From the NCBI GenBank assembly GCA_958295785.1, contig OY282377.1:3068385-3132384 (forward strand): DNA of 64,000 bases, written 5' to 3'. This document shows positions 17,114 through 27,277 of this stretch, in pieces. The stretch is from an uncultured Latescibacterota bacterium. Its GTDB lineage: Bacteria; Latescibacterota; UBA2968. Below the pieces are notes generated by a model that saw nothing but the letters and a program-made list of their open reading frames with translations, was not told the origin of the DNA and did no database searches. A program made the position numbers and the translations under genes. The stretch's first letter is position 1, and each line of letters opens with the position of its first letter.

Positions 17114-17139
17114 GTGTATCGTTCTTTCTCCAATAGGTA

Positions 17140-17652
17140 TCAATACCGGATCAGCGCGTGAATGGGCCAATCGCCGAGTTTTTCGCGCCCGTGCAAAAAG
17201 GTCAATTCAATGACAAAAGAGAGACCGGCAATTTCTCCTTTGAGCGCGGAGACGAGTTGACAGGCAGCGGCCATTGTGCCGCCCGTGGCGAGCAAATCGT
17301 CGACCAGCGCGATCTTTTGTCCTTCGGCAATGGCATCGGTGTGGATTTCCATGCTGTCTGTGCCGTATTCCAATTCGTATTCCGCAGAAATTGTCGCTGA
17401 TGGCAATTTGCCGGGTTTGCGAATGGGCACAAATCCCGCGCCGAGTTCGAGCGCGAGGGCCGCGCCAAAAATAAACCCGCGCGCCTCAATGCCGACGACC
17501 AAATCCACGGGCGCGGCGCGATAGGGACAGGCGAGTTGCTCTATCGCCACGCGAAAAGCCGCGCGATCCGCGATCAGAGGCGCGATGTCTTTGAACACAA
17601 TGCCCGGTTTTGGAAAATCGGGCACATCTCGAATAAATGCCGTTAAATCCAC
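17140..17652 (-). CDS. apt: Adenine phosphoribosyltransferase
   Basis: This 170-residue cytoplasmic enzyme should salvage adenine with PRPP to AMP. The PRPP loop ALVDDLLATGGTMAAA is near residues 114-129, and the N-terminal FPKPGIVFKDIAPLI and GIEARGFIFGAALA are typical of Apt. The start is GTG, with AGGAGG 7 bases before it. The length is normal for the family. It lies downstream of the FAD/Fe-S oxidoreductase on the same strand. Confidence 0.95.
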   Translation of the reverse strand: MDLTAFIRDVPDFPKPGIVFKDIAPLIADRAAFRVAIEQLACPYRAAPVDLVVGIEARGFIFGAALALELGAGFVPIRKPGKLPSATISAEYELEYGTDSMEIHTDAIAEGQKIALVDDLLATGGTMAAACQLVSALKGEIAGLSFVIELTFLHGREKLGDWPIHALIRY

Positions 17653-17686
17653 GATTTCCTCCTATCTATCGCCTGGCCCTTGTTTC

Positions 17687-17712
17687 GGACAGGCACGGGG
17701 GCCTGTCCCTAC
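17687..17712. repeat. Palindromic REP-like repeat, copy 4
   Basis: GGACAGGCACGGGGG followed by CCTGTCCCTAC. The TAG stop of the oxidoreductase gene (17709-17711 on the minus strand) is inside this repeat. Confidence 0.7.
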
Positions 17713-20564
17713 GCATTATCTATCGCGTCGGCGAGCACCTCGGCGGGGTGGCGAGCCTCGCGCCCGGTGGCGTGGGCGATCTGCTGCCTGCACGACAAAC
17801 CCGCAGCGGCAATTTCGGTTGTCTCATCGGCGTTGCGAATCACTTCGAGCAAGCGCGGCTCACCCACTTTGAGCGACACGTCGTAGTGCTCGGCCTCATA
17901 GCCAAACGAACCGGCCATGCCGCAACACCCCGATTGGATGGACGTGACGCGAAAGCCCTCGGGCAATCCCAATGCGGCTTCGGACGCGCCCATGCCCCAC
18001 AGGGCTTTTTGGTGGCAGTGCCCGTGCAGCAAGATGTCTTTTTTTTGATCGGTAAATGGCACGGAAAATTCGCCCCGGTCGGAAAATTGCTGCACAAACG
18101 CTTCAAATGTATAGACATTGTCCGCCACGGCGCGCGCGTGCGGATCGCCGATCAAATCGACGTATTCATCTTTGAGCATCGAAACGCACGACGGTTCAAA
18201 GCCCACGATGGGATAGCCCTGCTCGGTATAGCGGTACAAATTTTCGATATTGAACCGGGCGTTTTCTTTTACGCGGTCGATATAACCGTTCGAAAGCATC
18301 GGACGGCCACAACAGCGTTTCACGGCCAAAATGACCTCGTAACCCGCGGCTTCAAACAAGGCCGTGCCCGCCTTGCCGATGTCGGGATAATTGTAGGTGG
18401 TGTACGTATCGGAAAAAAACACGACGCGCTTGTTCCGCACGGGCGCGCGGCGACGGGCGAACCAGTGGGTAAATGTCTGCCTCGCAAATGGCGGCAATGA
18501 CCGCGCGGGGGCGATTCCCAACCGCTTCATCATCCATTTTGAAACCCGCGTATTGCCCAACCCATTGGCCAGGGGCGCGGCGACGCAGCCGAGTTTGCCC
18601 ATCATTTCCACATTGCCAAATAAGCGCGCGCGCAAAGGCCGCCCGTGTTTGGCGTAGTAATGGGCCTTAAACTCGTACTTGATCTTCGCCATATCCACAT
18701 TGGACGGGCACTCGGCTTTGCACGCCTTGCATTCCAAACACAGGGCGAGCACGTCGGCGATGCGATGATCGGTCAGCCCGCCTTCCCACCGCCCGGAAAT
18801 GGCTGCGCGAAGCGCGTTTGCCCGCCCCCGAGTCGAGTGTTCCTCTTCGAGTGTCGCCATATAGGACGGGCACATGGTGCCTGTGAGTTTTTTGCGACAC
18901 GCGCCCACGCCATTGCACATTTCAACGGCGCGGTGAAATCCCCCATCCGCGGAAAAATCGAAATGGGTCTCGATCTCATCGGCGCGATAGGCCGCGCCAT
19001 AGCGCGAATTTTCCGTCATCATGGGCGCGTCGACAATTTTGCCGGGGTTCATCAGCCCCTTGGGATCAAAGGCGCGCTTGACCCCTCGAAAAGCATTGTA
19101 GAGCACCGGGCCAAAAAACGCTTCGTTCCAACAACTCCGCACCAAGCCATCGCCGTGTTCACCGCTTATCGCGCCGCCGTATTTCATCACCAAATCGCGC
19201 ACGGCTTCGGCGATGAAGCGCATTTTGGCGATCTCGGCGGCATCTTTGAGGTCGACCATCGGGCGAATGTGCAACAAGCCCACGCTGGCATGGGCGTAAT
19301 ACCCGGCCCGCGTGTTGAGCGTTGTCATCAAGTCGCCAAAATCGGCGACATAATCGGGCAATCGCTCGGGCGGCACTGCGGCATCTTCGACAAAGGCAAT
19401 GGGCTTGGAATCGCCCTTGACGCCCATCAGCAAGCCGAGGCCCGCTTTGCGGACATTCCAAACATCGGCTTGCTCGGCCTCGGAAATGGCTCGAGAAAAA
19501 GTATGCGCGAGATTCAGATTGCCCAACAGGGTTTCGAGTTCATCCAATTTGCCGAGCAGTTCGCCTTCCGAATCGCCGTAGTATTCCACGGCCAGCACGG
19601 CTGCGGGATCGCCTTGCACCCACGAGCGCGTGCGAGACAGTTCCACCGATCCCTTGGTCTGCTCTAAAATCATCTCGTCGATCAATTCGACAGCCGCGGG
19701 TTGCGTTGCCAAAATCGGCGCGACAGCCTGCATAGACGCGATCAGATCGCCAAATTGCACAATGCCGAGCACCTTTGCCCGAGGCAGGGGAATCACCTTG
19801 AGCTTCGCGCCGACCACCGTCGCCAACGTACCTTCAGAACCGATGACCATGTGCGCGAGACTGAAGGGCTGCTTTTTGATAAATTCATCGAGATTGTACC
19901 CGCCGACCCGGCGCAAAATTTTGGGGTATCGCCGCTCGATCTCTTCCGCGTTTTCCCGCGCCAAGCGAATCACTTCCCGATACGCTTGGCCTTCGAGATC
20001 TCGTTGCTCACACTTTTGTTTTACCGCGGGCTCGTCCAACGCGCCCGCGGTGGTCCGCGTGCCATCGGACAAGATCAGATCGAGTTCCAAGACGTGATCG
20101 ATGGTCTTGCCGTAAATGACCGAATGCGTGCCCGCAGAATTGTTGCCCACCATCCCGCCGATAGTCGCGCGGCTGCTGGTGGCGACATCGGGCGCGAATT
20201 GCAGACCATGGGGCTTGAGAAAGGCGTTGAGTTCGTCGAGGATCACCCCGGGCTCGACTTTGACCCATCCCTCTTCGGCATTGAAGTCGAGAATGCGGGT
20301 CATGTATTTCGACATGTCCATCACCACACCGCGGCCCACCACCGCGCCCGCAAGCCCAGTCCCGCCGCCTCGGGGAATGACGGCCACCCCGTGCTGCGCC
20401 GCGAGGCGGATCACCTTCAAAACATCCCGCTCGTGCTTGGGCAACACGACGCCCACAGGCTCTATTTGATACATGCTCGCGTCCGTGCTATACAAAATGC
20501 GCGACATTTTATCGAACCGCACCTCGCCCTCGATTTGCTGCATCAACATCCCCGCAAAATTCAT
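17709..20564 (-). CDS. FAD-linked oxidase fused to Fe-S/CCG heterodisulfide-type domain (GlcD-GlcF / YdiJ-like)
   Basis: This 951-residue protein joins a PCMH-type FAD domain (PRGGGTGLAGA near residue 64) and oxidase C-domain to an Fe-S region and a cysteine-rich tail. The Fe-S region shows CNGVGACRKKLTGTMCPSY near 549 and CLECKACKAECPS near 600. The tail has two CCG motifs (CCGRPM near 753, SGCCGMAG near 880). The layout matches YdiJ-like or glycolate/D-lactate/2-hydroxyacid dehydrogenases that feed electrons into the membrane chain. The ATG at 20564 has AGGAAGG six bases before it, so it was preferred to the TTG at 20570. The exact 2-hydroxyacid is not evident. Confidence 0.9.
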   Translation of the reverse strand: MNFAGMLMQQIEGEVRFDKMSRILYSTDASMYQIEPVGVVLPKHERDVLKVIRLAAQHGVAVIPRGGGTGLAGAVVGRGVVMDMSKYMTRILDFNAEEGWVKVEPGVILDELNAFLKPHGLQFAPDVATSSRATIGGMVGNNSAGTHSVIYGKTIDHVLELDLILSDGTRTTAGALDEPAVKQKCEQRDLEGQAYREVIRLARENAEEIERRYPKILRRVGGYNLDEFIKKQPFSLAHMVIGSEGTLATVVGAKLKVIPLPRAKVLGIVQFGDLIASMQAVAPILATQPAAVELIDEMILEQTKGSVELSRTRSWVQGDPAAVLAVEYYGDSEGELLGKLDELETLLGNLNLAHTFSRAISEAEQADVWNVRKAGLGLLMGVKGDSKPIAFVEDAAVPPERLPDYVADFGDLMTTLNTRAGYYAHASVGLLHIRPMVDLKDAAEIAKMRFIAEAVRDLVMKYGGAISGEHGDGLVRSCWNEAFFGPVLYNAFRGVKRAFDPKGLMNPGKIVDAPMMTENSRYGAAYRADEIETHFDFSADGGFHRAVEMCNGVGACRKKLTGTMCPSYMATLEEEHSTRGRANALRAAISGRWEGGLTDHRIADVLALCLECKACKAECPSNVDMAKIKYEFKAHYYAKHGRPLRARLFGNVEMMGKLGCVAAPLANGLGNTRVSKWMMKRLGIAPARSLPPFARQTFTHWFARRRAPVRNKRVVFFSDTYTTYNYPDIGKAGTALFEAAGYEVILAVKRCCGRPMLSNGYIDRVKENARFNIENLYRYTEQGYPIVGFEPSCVSMLKDEYVDLIGDPHARAVADNVYTFEAFVQQFSDRGEFSVPFTDQKKDILLHGHCHQKALWGMGASEAALGLPEGFRVTSIQSGCCGMAGSFGYEAEHYDVSLKVGEPRLLEVIRNADETTEIAAAGLSCRQQIAHATGREARHPAEVLADAIDNA

Positions 20565-20570
20565 GGGCAA

Positions 20571-20914
20571 CCTTCCTCTCTTAATGACTTAAATATTGTT
20601 TGCAGAACGCATCGATCACGGCTCAAGCCTTTGGATTCCCGCGATAAAGAGTTCCTCCTCATCAATTCTCAAATCTTACCTTGACAATCTGCGATACAGA
20701 AATTAAATATACATCTCGTCGCGTGATGGGTCAAGATATGGAAATGACGCGCTGAAGGCATAGCGATAACCCATCGTGAAATCAGCATATCCCACATGCC
20801 GTTGAGGCCCGTGTGGGACCGCGTTAAATGATATGTTTTTTCACTGTGAAAACAACCCTTAATACCAACGACCATCTTTACCAAGCGGTCAAGCCAAAAG
20901 CAAAGGAGTTTTTT
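20571..20914. other. Divergent intergenic region
   Basis: The spacer lies between the leftward oxidoreductase and the rightward aminotransferase. It holds a candidate rightward promoter at 20681-20709 and otherwise AT-rich DNA without a credible gene. Confidence 0.6.
20681..20709 (+). promoter_or_regulatory. Candidate sigma-70 promoter for the aminotransferase gene
   Basis: TTGACA and TAAATA are separated by exactly 17 bases. The start codon at 20915 would leave a leader of about 200 bases. Confidence 0.4.
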
Positions 20915-22147
20915 ATGGCAGAAACACTCGCAATAGACGGCGGCGTTGCCGTGCGCGATACAGAAGTGTCGCCGTGGCCCACATGGCCGGCCAATACAGA
21001 ACGGGAATGGGAGGAGGAAATCGCGCCCATCCTCAAAGAAGTCTATCTCGAACAAACCGAGGGGTTGCCCGCGCCTGTGGGGCATCGCTTTGGACAGGCA
21101 TTTGCAGCCTATTGCGATGCGGCTTTCGGCGTGATGATGCCGAGTGGCACCACATCCATTGCGGCGGCATTGTCCGCGGCCCTCGACCTCGATGGTCTCG
21201 TCGATGGCGGCGAAGTCATCATTCCCAACTACACGTTTATCGCCACGGCGAGCGCGCCTCTGTCTGTGCGGTGCTCGCTCGCGCTGGTCGATATCGATCC
21301 GATGAGTTTTACCATGGCGCCCGAAGCGGTTGAAGATGCCATTACCGATCAAACCGTCGCGCTCCTTCCCGTTCACCTAGGAGGGCACCCGGCCGATATG
21401 GATGCCCTCAATGACATTGCCCAACGGCACGACCTCAAAGTCATTGAAGACAGCGCGCAGGCACACGGCGCCGAGCACAAAGGGCGCAAAGTGGGGTCGC
21501 TGGGGCATGTGGGCGCGTTCAGCTTTCAATCGAGCAAAAACCTGACCTCGGGCGAAGGCGGATGCCTCCTCACCAATGACCGCGATATCCGAGATCGCGC
21601 CTGGGCCTTCCGCGACGTGGGGCGGCGCCCGGGCGGCGAGCGATGGGAATATCCCCGCTTGGGTTGGAATTATCGCACGTCTGAGTATTTGGCCGGCATT
21701 TTGTTAAAACGCCTGCCCAAACTCGAAACCCAAATTGATTTGCGAAACAAAAATGCGGCCTACCTCGCCAAGGGCCTGGATGAAATTGGGGGATTGCACC
21801 CCCCGCGCTGGCGTCCATGGGTCACGCAACACGGCTATCACCTGTATATGACGCGCTACGACAGCGCGGCATTTGGCGGAAAAACCCGCGACGCGTTTGT
21901 CGCGGCCCTGCGCGCCGAGGGCATTCCCTGCACGCCGGGCTATCAGCGGCCTTTAACCGATGAGGGCGGTCTCAAGACCGTGATGGAACGCCATCCACAC
22001 CTGATTCGCCGTTTGCCATGCCCCCATGTGGAAGCCACATGTGCATCTAGCGTCTGGTTGTTGCAAAACATGTTGCTGGGCCAACGGGAAGATATGGACG
22101 ATGTTTTGGCCGCTGTTGCCAAAATTAAACGCGCTTTCACAACTTGA
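20915..22147 (+). CDS. DegT/DnrJ/EryC1/StrS family aminotransferase
   Basis: A 410-residue PLP-dependent enzyme of the sugar aminotransferase/AHBA-synthase type. The region EDSAQAHGAEHKGRKVGS is followed by GAFSFQSSKNLTSGEGG, where the Lys of SSKN should bind PLP. AAAGGAG stands 6 bases before the ATG at 20915, so the upstream in-frame codons are not used. Family members aminate keto-sugars or cyclitols in surface-sugar or secondary metabolism. No other sugar-nucleotide gene is adjacent, so the substrate stays open. Confidence 0.92.
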   Translation: MAETLAIDGGVAVRDTEVSPWPTWPANTEREWEEEIAPILKEVYLEQTEGLPAPVGHRFGQAFAAYCDAAFGVMMPSGTTSIAAALSAALDLDGLVDGGEVIIPNYTFIATASAPLSVRCSLALVDIDPMSFTMAPEAVEDAITDQTVALLPVHLGGHPADMDALNDIAQRHDLKVIEDSAQAHGAEHKGRKVGSLGHVGAFSFQSSKNLTSGEGGCLLTNDRDIRDRAWAFRDVGRRPGGERWEYPRLGWNYRTSEYLAGILLKRLPKLETQIDLRNKNAAYLAKGLDEIGGLHPPRWRPWVTQHGYHLYMTRYDSAAFGGKTRDAFVAALRAEGIPCTPGYQRPLTDEGGLKTVMERHPHLIRRLPCPHVEATCASSVWLLQNMLLGQREDMDDVLAAVAKIKRAFTT

Positions 22148-22162
22148 GAAAGGCATCCATCC

Positions 22163-23086
22163 ATGAATGCACTTGAAAAGGGCTTGTGGGCGAGCCAGCG
22201 GATCATGGGCGCGGTTTTTTTGGTCGCGGGGTTGACCAAGATCTGGGATCCTGTGCTCTTTTTTTGGGAGGCTATGCCGCATATCCAGTTTTTCACCGGG
22301 TCGGCAAACTGGGAGCATATCGCCACTTGGGCACTGCTGTTGGGCCCGCTGGAGTGCGCGGTGGGCTTGGCGCTCTTGGTTGATTGGAAGCCGCGTCTCG
22401 CCTTGCCGGTGGGCGTGGTGTTGATGGCGTTTTTTATTTTTCTTGTTGCCCTGGCTTGGCATCGGGGCACTGCGGAGAATTGCGGGTGTTTTGGCACGCT
22501 GGTCAAGCGCTCGCCCGGTGAGGCCCTCATAGAAGACATCGCCATGTTGGGGCTGTTGCTCTTTTCGTGGTGGGGGTTGCGGCGGCGAAAGGCGGTGCAA
22601 CGGGCATGGCATCGGCGGGTGGTCTTGATCGGCGGCTTGGTATCCCTCATCGCGCTGGGGTTCCGCTATCTGCCCGAGCGCGACCGCCTGACCGAGTCGG
22701 ATTTGCAAGTGGGTCTCGAGTTGCCCGACATCGCCTTGTCAAATGCGGATATCAATCTCGCCGAAGGGGCCCATTTGGTGGTCTTGTTTAGCCCAAAGTG
22801 CGGGCATTGCCAGCGGGCCGTGCCCGAGATCAATACATGGATCGCGGATCCAGATGTGCCCCAACTCATTGCTTTGAGTTGGTTCCCCGCGAACAGTCCG
22901 ATGATCAGATGGTTCAAAAAGCAGTTCCAACCGCGCTTTGCTATCGCCGCCATTTCCACTGTCGATTTCCGGCGCCTAACCTGGGGGCACGGCTTTCCAC
23001 GGCTGGCGTATATTGAGGACGGGGTGATCAAACAAGTGTGGGATCACGGGGTTTTTCCCCCGCTGGCAACGTTGAAGCAGTTGTAG
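22163..23086 (+). CDS. MauE/DoxX-like membrane protein fused to thioredoxin-like domain
   Basis: A 307-residue protein. The first 140 residues form four membrane helices with the CGCFG motif (107-111) typical of MauE-type redox membrane proteins. A further helix lies near 153-168. The C-terminal half is thioredoxin-like, with Cys213-Gly-His-Cys216 in FSPKCGHC. It should move reducing equivalents or form disulfides across the inner membrane. It follows the aminotransferase by 15 bases with AAAGG as ribosome site. The DUF255/DsbD protein encoded shortly after may be its partner. Confidence 0.85.
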   Translation: MNALEKGLWASQRIMGAVFLVAGLTKIWDPVLFFWEAMPHIQFFTGSANWEHIATWALLLGPLECAVGLALLVDWKPRLALPVGVVLMAFFIFLVALAWHRGTAENCGCFGTLVKRSPGEALIEDIAMLGLLLFSWWGLRRRKAVQRAWHRRVVLIGGLVSLIALGFRYLPERDRLTESDLQVGLELPDIALSNADINLAEGAHLVVLFSPKCGHCQRAVPEINTWIADPDVPQLIALSWFPANSPMIRWFKKQFQPRFAIAAISTVDFRRLTWGHGFPRLAYIEDGVIKQVWDHGVFPPLATLKQL

Positions 23087-23120
23087 GATGATGACTTGAG
23101 GAATTGGAAAAGTTGAAAAG

Positions 23121-23489
23121 ATGAGAATGAGAATTGCCATAGATTCAATAGCGGATAAGGGCAATCCAGAAAAGGAACGCCTCTTCCTTCGGGTGCGTGC
23201 AGACGCGGATGTAGGGGACTACATTTTAATTCAAACCGGATTCCAACAAGATGGCGTGACGATTGATACGCACAACACCTATTGGTTTCCGTACAAAAAA
23301 GTAGAAGCGGGCGACTTCGTGGTGATCTACACCAGAAAAGGTCGTGAGAATCAGCGGGCACTGGAAGACGGTAAAAACGTGCATTTCTTTTATTGGGGAC
23401 TTTCCGGACCAATATGGGCGACAAAAGACCGCGCCCCGGTGCTCCTGTGCGCGCCCGAATGGATCAGCAAAGAACCCCAGGACCTTTGA
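23121..23489 (+). CDS. Small uncharacterised beta-rich protein
   Basis: A 122-residue protein that I cannot name. It has no signal peptide or membrane segment. Regular hydrophobic strands ([44 protein letters not shown]) suggest a compact beta-sandwich, and the [17 protein letters not shown] and FYWGL parts look like a widespread small family without known function. It starts 34 bases after the MauE-thioredoxin gene, so co-transcription is likely. Confidence 0.6.
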   Translation: MRMRIAIDSIADKGNPEKERLFLRVRADADVGDYILIQTGFQQDGVTIDTHNTYWFPYKKVEAGDFVVIYTRKGRENQRALEDGKNVHFFYWGLSGPIWATKDRAPVLLCAPEWISKEPQDL

Positions 23490-23571
23490 CCCGCACGCCG
23501 AACAGAACCACTCGCCGCAGCAAAACAATCCCTTCCACAAAAAGCACTGGAAGTCGTTCCGGGCTTTTCCC

Positions 23572-25887
23572 ATGTCATCCCCAAAAAAATACCTCCTGCT
23601 CATCCCCATCATCGCGCTCGCCATTGCGGTGGGTTATTGGTGGGGTATTTCTGCTTTCAAAGAGCCAGTCGCGCCGGTTCCCGAATCCGCGCATCAAAAC
23701 CGCCTCGGCGAAGAACTCAGCCCGTATTTGCGCCTCCACGCCCACAATCCGGTCGATTGGTATCCCTGGGGCGAAGAGGCATTGGCACAGGCGCGGCGAG
23801 AGGACAAGCCGATCTTTTTGTCGGTCGGCTATTCGAGTTGCTATTGGTGCCATGTGATGGAACGGCGGGTCTTTTCCGATCCGGCTATCGCCCAACTGAT
23901 GAATCAATTTTTTGTCAACATCAAAGTTGACCGCGAAGAGCGACCCGACATCGACGAGATTTACATGACCGCGACCCAACTCATCACCGGGCGCGGGGGA
24001 TGGCCGAACTCCGTTTTTCTCACCCCAGACCTCAAACCGTTTTACGCGGGCACGTACTTTCCGCCCGAAGACGCGCCCGGGCGCCCGGGCTTTCCGCGCG
24101 TGATTCAAGCCTTGCATGTGGCGTGGCAGGAAAACCGCCAGGCACTTGAAAAACAGGCCGATCAGATATCCCAATCTATCGCCCGCATGCACACCGCGCA
24201 CTCGAGTTCCGAGCATGGAGAAGCCGACCTGATCGCCCAGGCCCTCGACCACATTGAAACGCGATTTGACCCCCGCAATGGCGGCTTGGGCACCGCGCCG
24301 AAGTTTCCGCCCGATCACGCGCTCGGCCTGTTGCTGACGGCCTATCGACGCGATGCCCAGCCAAAATATCTCGCAATGGCGACGCAAACCCTCAGCCACA
24401 TGGCGCGCGGGGGCATTCGCGATCACTTGGCCGGGGGCTTTCATCGCTATGCGACCGATGCGCGTTGGCGCGTGCCGCACTTCGAGAAAATGCTCTACAA
24501 CCAAGCCCTCCTCGTCCACAACTTTCTCCGCGCCTACCAAATCACAGGAGAAATGGCCTACCGCATGGCAGCAGAAGAGATCCTCGACTTTGTGTCAAAC
24601 GACATGACAGATCCCAAAGGCGGGTTTTACACTGCCCTCGACGCGGAGACCGACGCCGAAGAAGGCGCGTATTACACCTGGACAGAGACGGACATTCGCC
24701 AGATTCTGAAAACAGACGCGGACTTCTTCCTCGCGTGTTACGCACTCGCGCCCATGCCCGAAGGGGAGGCAGGCGTTCTGTACAAAGCCGAGACAGACAG
24801 CGCGTTGGCGGCGCGTCATCAAATTGACGTTGCGACCCTGCACGCGCGCCTATCCCCGCTCAAAGAAAAACTCCTGAATGCCCGCGCCCAACGCCCGCGC
24901 CCCCTCCTCGACGACAAAATTATCACCGCTTGGAACGGCCTCATGATGGGCGCGTATGCCCGCGCTTACGAAGTCCTCGCCCGTCCGGGCGACCTCATCG
25001 CGGCCCAAAAAGCCGCTGATTTTATCCGCGACAACCTCCGCGATTCGCGGGGCGACTTGTACCGCATCTCTCGCGGTGGACAGCGCAAAGGGCAAGCCTA
25101 TCATGAAGATTACGCCTTTGTGATCGATGGGTTGCTCCACCTCTATCGCACAACGCATGCGGGGCACTATCTCCGAGACGCCCTATCGCTTGCAGAACGC
25201 ATGCACACCGCGTTTTGGGATACGCAAAATGGCGGATATTTTCTCGTGCGGGATCAACAGGAGATGATCGTACGCACCAAAAGCCCTTACGACAGCGCGT
25301 TGCCCTCGGGCAATGCCGTTGCCCTGCACGTCCTGTGGCAACTCCACGCCCTCACGCAAAATCCCATCTACGCCCAACGCGCCCGCGCCCTCACGCAGTG
25401 CTTCGCCCCCCTCGCCGAGAAAAGCCCGGGTGCGTTCCTGCACTTTATCCACGGCGCGATGATGGCCGCGCCCATCCATCCCATTGCAACGCGCTCGCGG
25501 GATGATCTCGTCACGGCCTCGGTCACAATCTCGTCTTCTGACGACAACACCTTCGCCGCGAACGCGCGCTTGCACATTGCGCCGGGCTGGCATATTCAAG
25601 CGGCCCATCCCACCGATGAGCACCTGATTCCCACGCGCATCACCCTGGACGCAGACAGTGCCAAAATCACCCAAATCGCCTATCCGCCGCCCAAAGACTT
25701 GCACTTTCCCTTTGCAGATCATGCCATCGCGGTTTATACCGACAGCCTCGACATTCCCCTCACTCTATCCTTCAAAACCCAGCCGCACACCCTCGCGTTG
25801 CTGCTCACCTATCAAGCCTGCGACAGCACGCGCTGCCTTCCCCCACAGACGCAGCGGATAGCGTTGAATAGACGAATGGACGAATAG
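23572..25887 (+). CDS. DUF255 thioredoxin-like protein (YyaL/SSP411 type) with DsbD N-terminal-like C-domain
   Basis: This 771-residue protein begins with a signal anchor (about 7-26). It continues with the DUF255 thioredoxin fold (Cys90-Tyr-Trp-Cys93 in [14 protein letters not shown]), an (alpha/alpha)-barrel with GMLYN-type and [17 protein letters not shown] motifs, and ends with about 130 residues resembling the DsbD periplasmic domain ([13 protein letters not shown]). DUF255 proteins alone are common; the DsbD-like addition and anchor place it in the periplasm. The ATG at 23572 was chosen because it precedes the anchor; the upstream in-frame codons overlap the preceding gene. The ribosome site is weak. 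Confidence 0.85.
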   Translation: MSSPKKYLLLIPIIALAIAVGYWWGISAFKEPVAPVPESAHQNRLGEELSPYLRLHAHNPVDWYPWGEEALAQARREDKPIFLSVGYSSCYWCHVMERRVFSDPAIAQLMNQFFVNIKVDREERPDIDEIYMTATQLITGRGGWPNSVFLTPDLKPFYAGTYFPPEDAPGRPGFPRVIQALHVAWQENRQALEKQADQISQSIARMHTAHSSSEHGEADLIAQALDHIETRFDPRNGGLGTAPKFPPDHALGLLLTAYRRDAQPKYLAMATQTLSHMARGGIRDHLAGGFHRYATDARWRVPHFEKMLYNQALLVHNFLRAYQITGEMAYRMAAEEILDFVSNDMTDPKGGFYTALDAETDAEEGAYYTWTETDIRQILKTDADFFLACYALAPMPEGEAGVLYKAETDSALAARHQIDVATLHARLSPLKEKLLNARAQRPRPLLDDKIITAWNGLMMGAYARAYEVLARPGDLIAAQKAADFIRDNLRDSRGDLYRISRGGQRKGQAYHEDYAFVIDGLLHLYRTTHAGHYLRDALSLAERMHTAFWDTQNGGYFLVRDQQEMIVRTKSPYDSALPSGNAVALHVLWQLHALTQNPIYAQRARALTQCFAPLAEKSPGAFLHFIHGAMMAAPIHPIATRSRDDLVTASVTISSSDDNTFAANARLHIAPGWHIQAAHPTDEHLIPTRITLDADSAKITQIAYPPPKDLHFPFADHAIAVYTDSLDIPLTLSFKTQPHTLALLLTYQACDSTRCLPPQTQRIALNRRMDE

Positions 25888-26215
25888 AGTACTATAAACG
25901 CTTCGCAAGATGGCGCCAACGCACCCGACAACGCACGCCGTAGCCGAGACGTTAACCGTTCATGCTTTATTCCGAAAAGAAAGCCCAAGTTCGCTGCGAA
26001 CTCGGGCTTGTGTTTTGTGGAGAATTTCCTTGCTACCTAATTTTTCTGAATTTCAGGTTGTCGCAGTGTCCGATTAATTTTTGAAATGAACCTTTCGTCG
26101 GGACGCTATGCCAAATCACAACTTTTGTCGATAGGGTTGACAAAATCCATTTACGCATGATTTCCTCTTTCATCGAGAGGTTTCAAAGTTGAGAAATCAA
26201 TGATCTATTGCCACG
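25888..26215. other. Gene-free spacer between convergent genes
   Basis: Apart from the hairpin at 25981-26009, I see no gene or repeat here. The rightward redox genes and the leftward FGE-like gene converge on it. Confidence 0.6.
25981..26009 (+). terminator. Hairpin terminator after the DUF255 gene
   Basis: AAGCCCAAGTTCG and CGAACTCGGGCTT form a 13-bp stem with one mismatch and a CTG loop, followed by GTGTTTTGTG. It lies between convergent genes and could serve both strands. Confidence 0.6.
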
Positions 26216-27154
26216 CTATTCGAGATGGGGATTTGGTACCACGGACATCGTCCGTGCGACCCGAAATCCAATGTAGGCCCTTCGCCAGCCAGACCTGATT
26301 TTCTGGCGTGACGCAGAACGAAAATACCGCGTGTAGTAGTCGTGCCACGCGCCTCCGCGCGTGACGCGCTGCGTGCAATCGCCTTGTTGCCACGCACGAC
26401 CATCGGCAGGCGCATCGTTGTAATTGGGATTCCAGCAGTCCGCTGTCCACTCCTGCACATTTCCGATCATATCGTACAAACCAAAGGGATTCGGGCGAAA
26501 CGACCCGACGGGTACTGTCGCGTTTTGTCCATTTTTCGCACAGCTAAAGTTGCTTTGCCCGATATTCGCATAGGTGCAGATCACGCTGCTTTCCGGGTGA
26601 TGGTCGTCCCCCCAATAATTCGATGTGGGCGTTCCGGCCCGCGCGGCATATTCCCACTCGGCCTCGCTCAACAGGCGATACGATTTTCCCGTCTTGCGAC
26701 TGAGCCAGTAGATATAGTTTTGCGCTTCGTTCCAGTTCACGTTGATCACCGGACGATTGCCTTTGCCCCACTTTTCGTCATAGGGTTCATAGTCGTTGCA
26801 GCCGCCTTCTGCCACACAAGCGTTCCACTGCGCGAACGTCACTTCATAGCGACCCACGGCAATGTACTGTCCAATGGTCACCGGATGAGAGGGCATCTCC
26901 TCTCGTCCTGGGTTGGTGTCCATCCCACGTCTGACAGACCCCATAAGAAAAGAGCCGGCGGGCAGAACGACCATCTCTGGGCAATTTGAACAGTCGCGAA
27001 AAACACCGCCGACAGACCTGATTTTCCGCCTTCTCTGTGGAAGGACGACCACATCCTCTGAGCCAGGCAGTTGCGTCCATGCGGTCTCCGCTGTGACCGA
27101 CACGCCCATCAACAGGATAGCACCCCAAATGAAGACTCGAAGTTTTTTCGACAT
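26216..27154 (-). CDS. Exported formylglycine-generating-enzyme (SUMF1) family protein
   Basis: A 312-residue protein with a signal peptide (about 1-27, LRVFIWGAILLMGVSVTAETAWA-like) and one FGE-sulfatase domain. Domain motifs in order are MVVLPAGSFLMGS, GRYEVTFAQWNAC, RPVINVNWNEAQNYIYWLS, RLLSEAEWEYAARAG, NPFGLYDMIGNVQEWTADC and TRGGAW...FRSASR ending IGFRVAR. Many family members are not sulfatase activators but bind or modify other partners, and no sulfatase gene is nearby. GGAGA precedes the ATG at 27154, so upstream in-frame codons are excluded. Confidence 0.88.
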   Translation of the reverse strand: MSKKLRVFIWGAILLMGVSVTAETAWTQLPGSEDVVVLPQRRRKIRSVGGVFRDCSNCPEMVVLPAGSFLMGSVRRGMDTNPGREEMPSHPVTIGQYIAVGRYEVTFAQWNACVAEGGCNDYEPYDEKWGKGNRPVINVNWNEAQNYIYWLSRKTGKSYRLLSEAEWEYAARAGTPTSNYWGDDHHPESSVICTYANIGQSNFSCAKNGQNATVPVGSFRPNPFGLYDMIGNVQEWTADCWNPNYNDAPADGRAWQQGDCTQRVTRGGAWHDYYTRYFRSASRQKIRSGWRRAYIGFRVARTMSVVPNPHLE

Positions 27155-27277
27155 GAATTTCTCCACGTTGTATGCAGACTGGTCAGTTTTATGCACATTT
27201 GCAGTCATCTTGAATCTCCTAAAAAATAAAGTTGCAGTGCAGTCTGAAGTCGGAGTCTGCACGATGAAAGTCATTCC

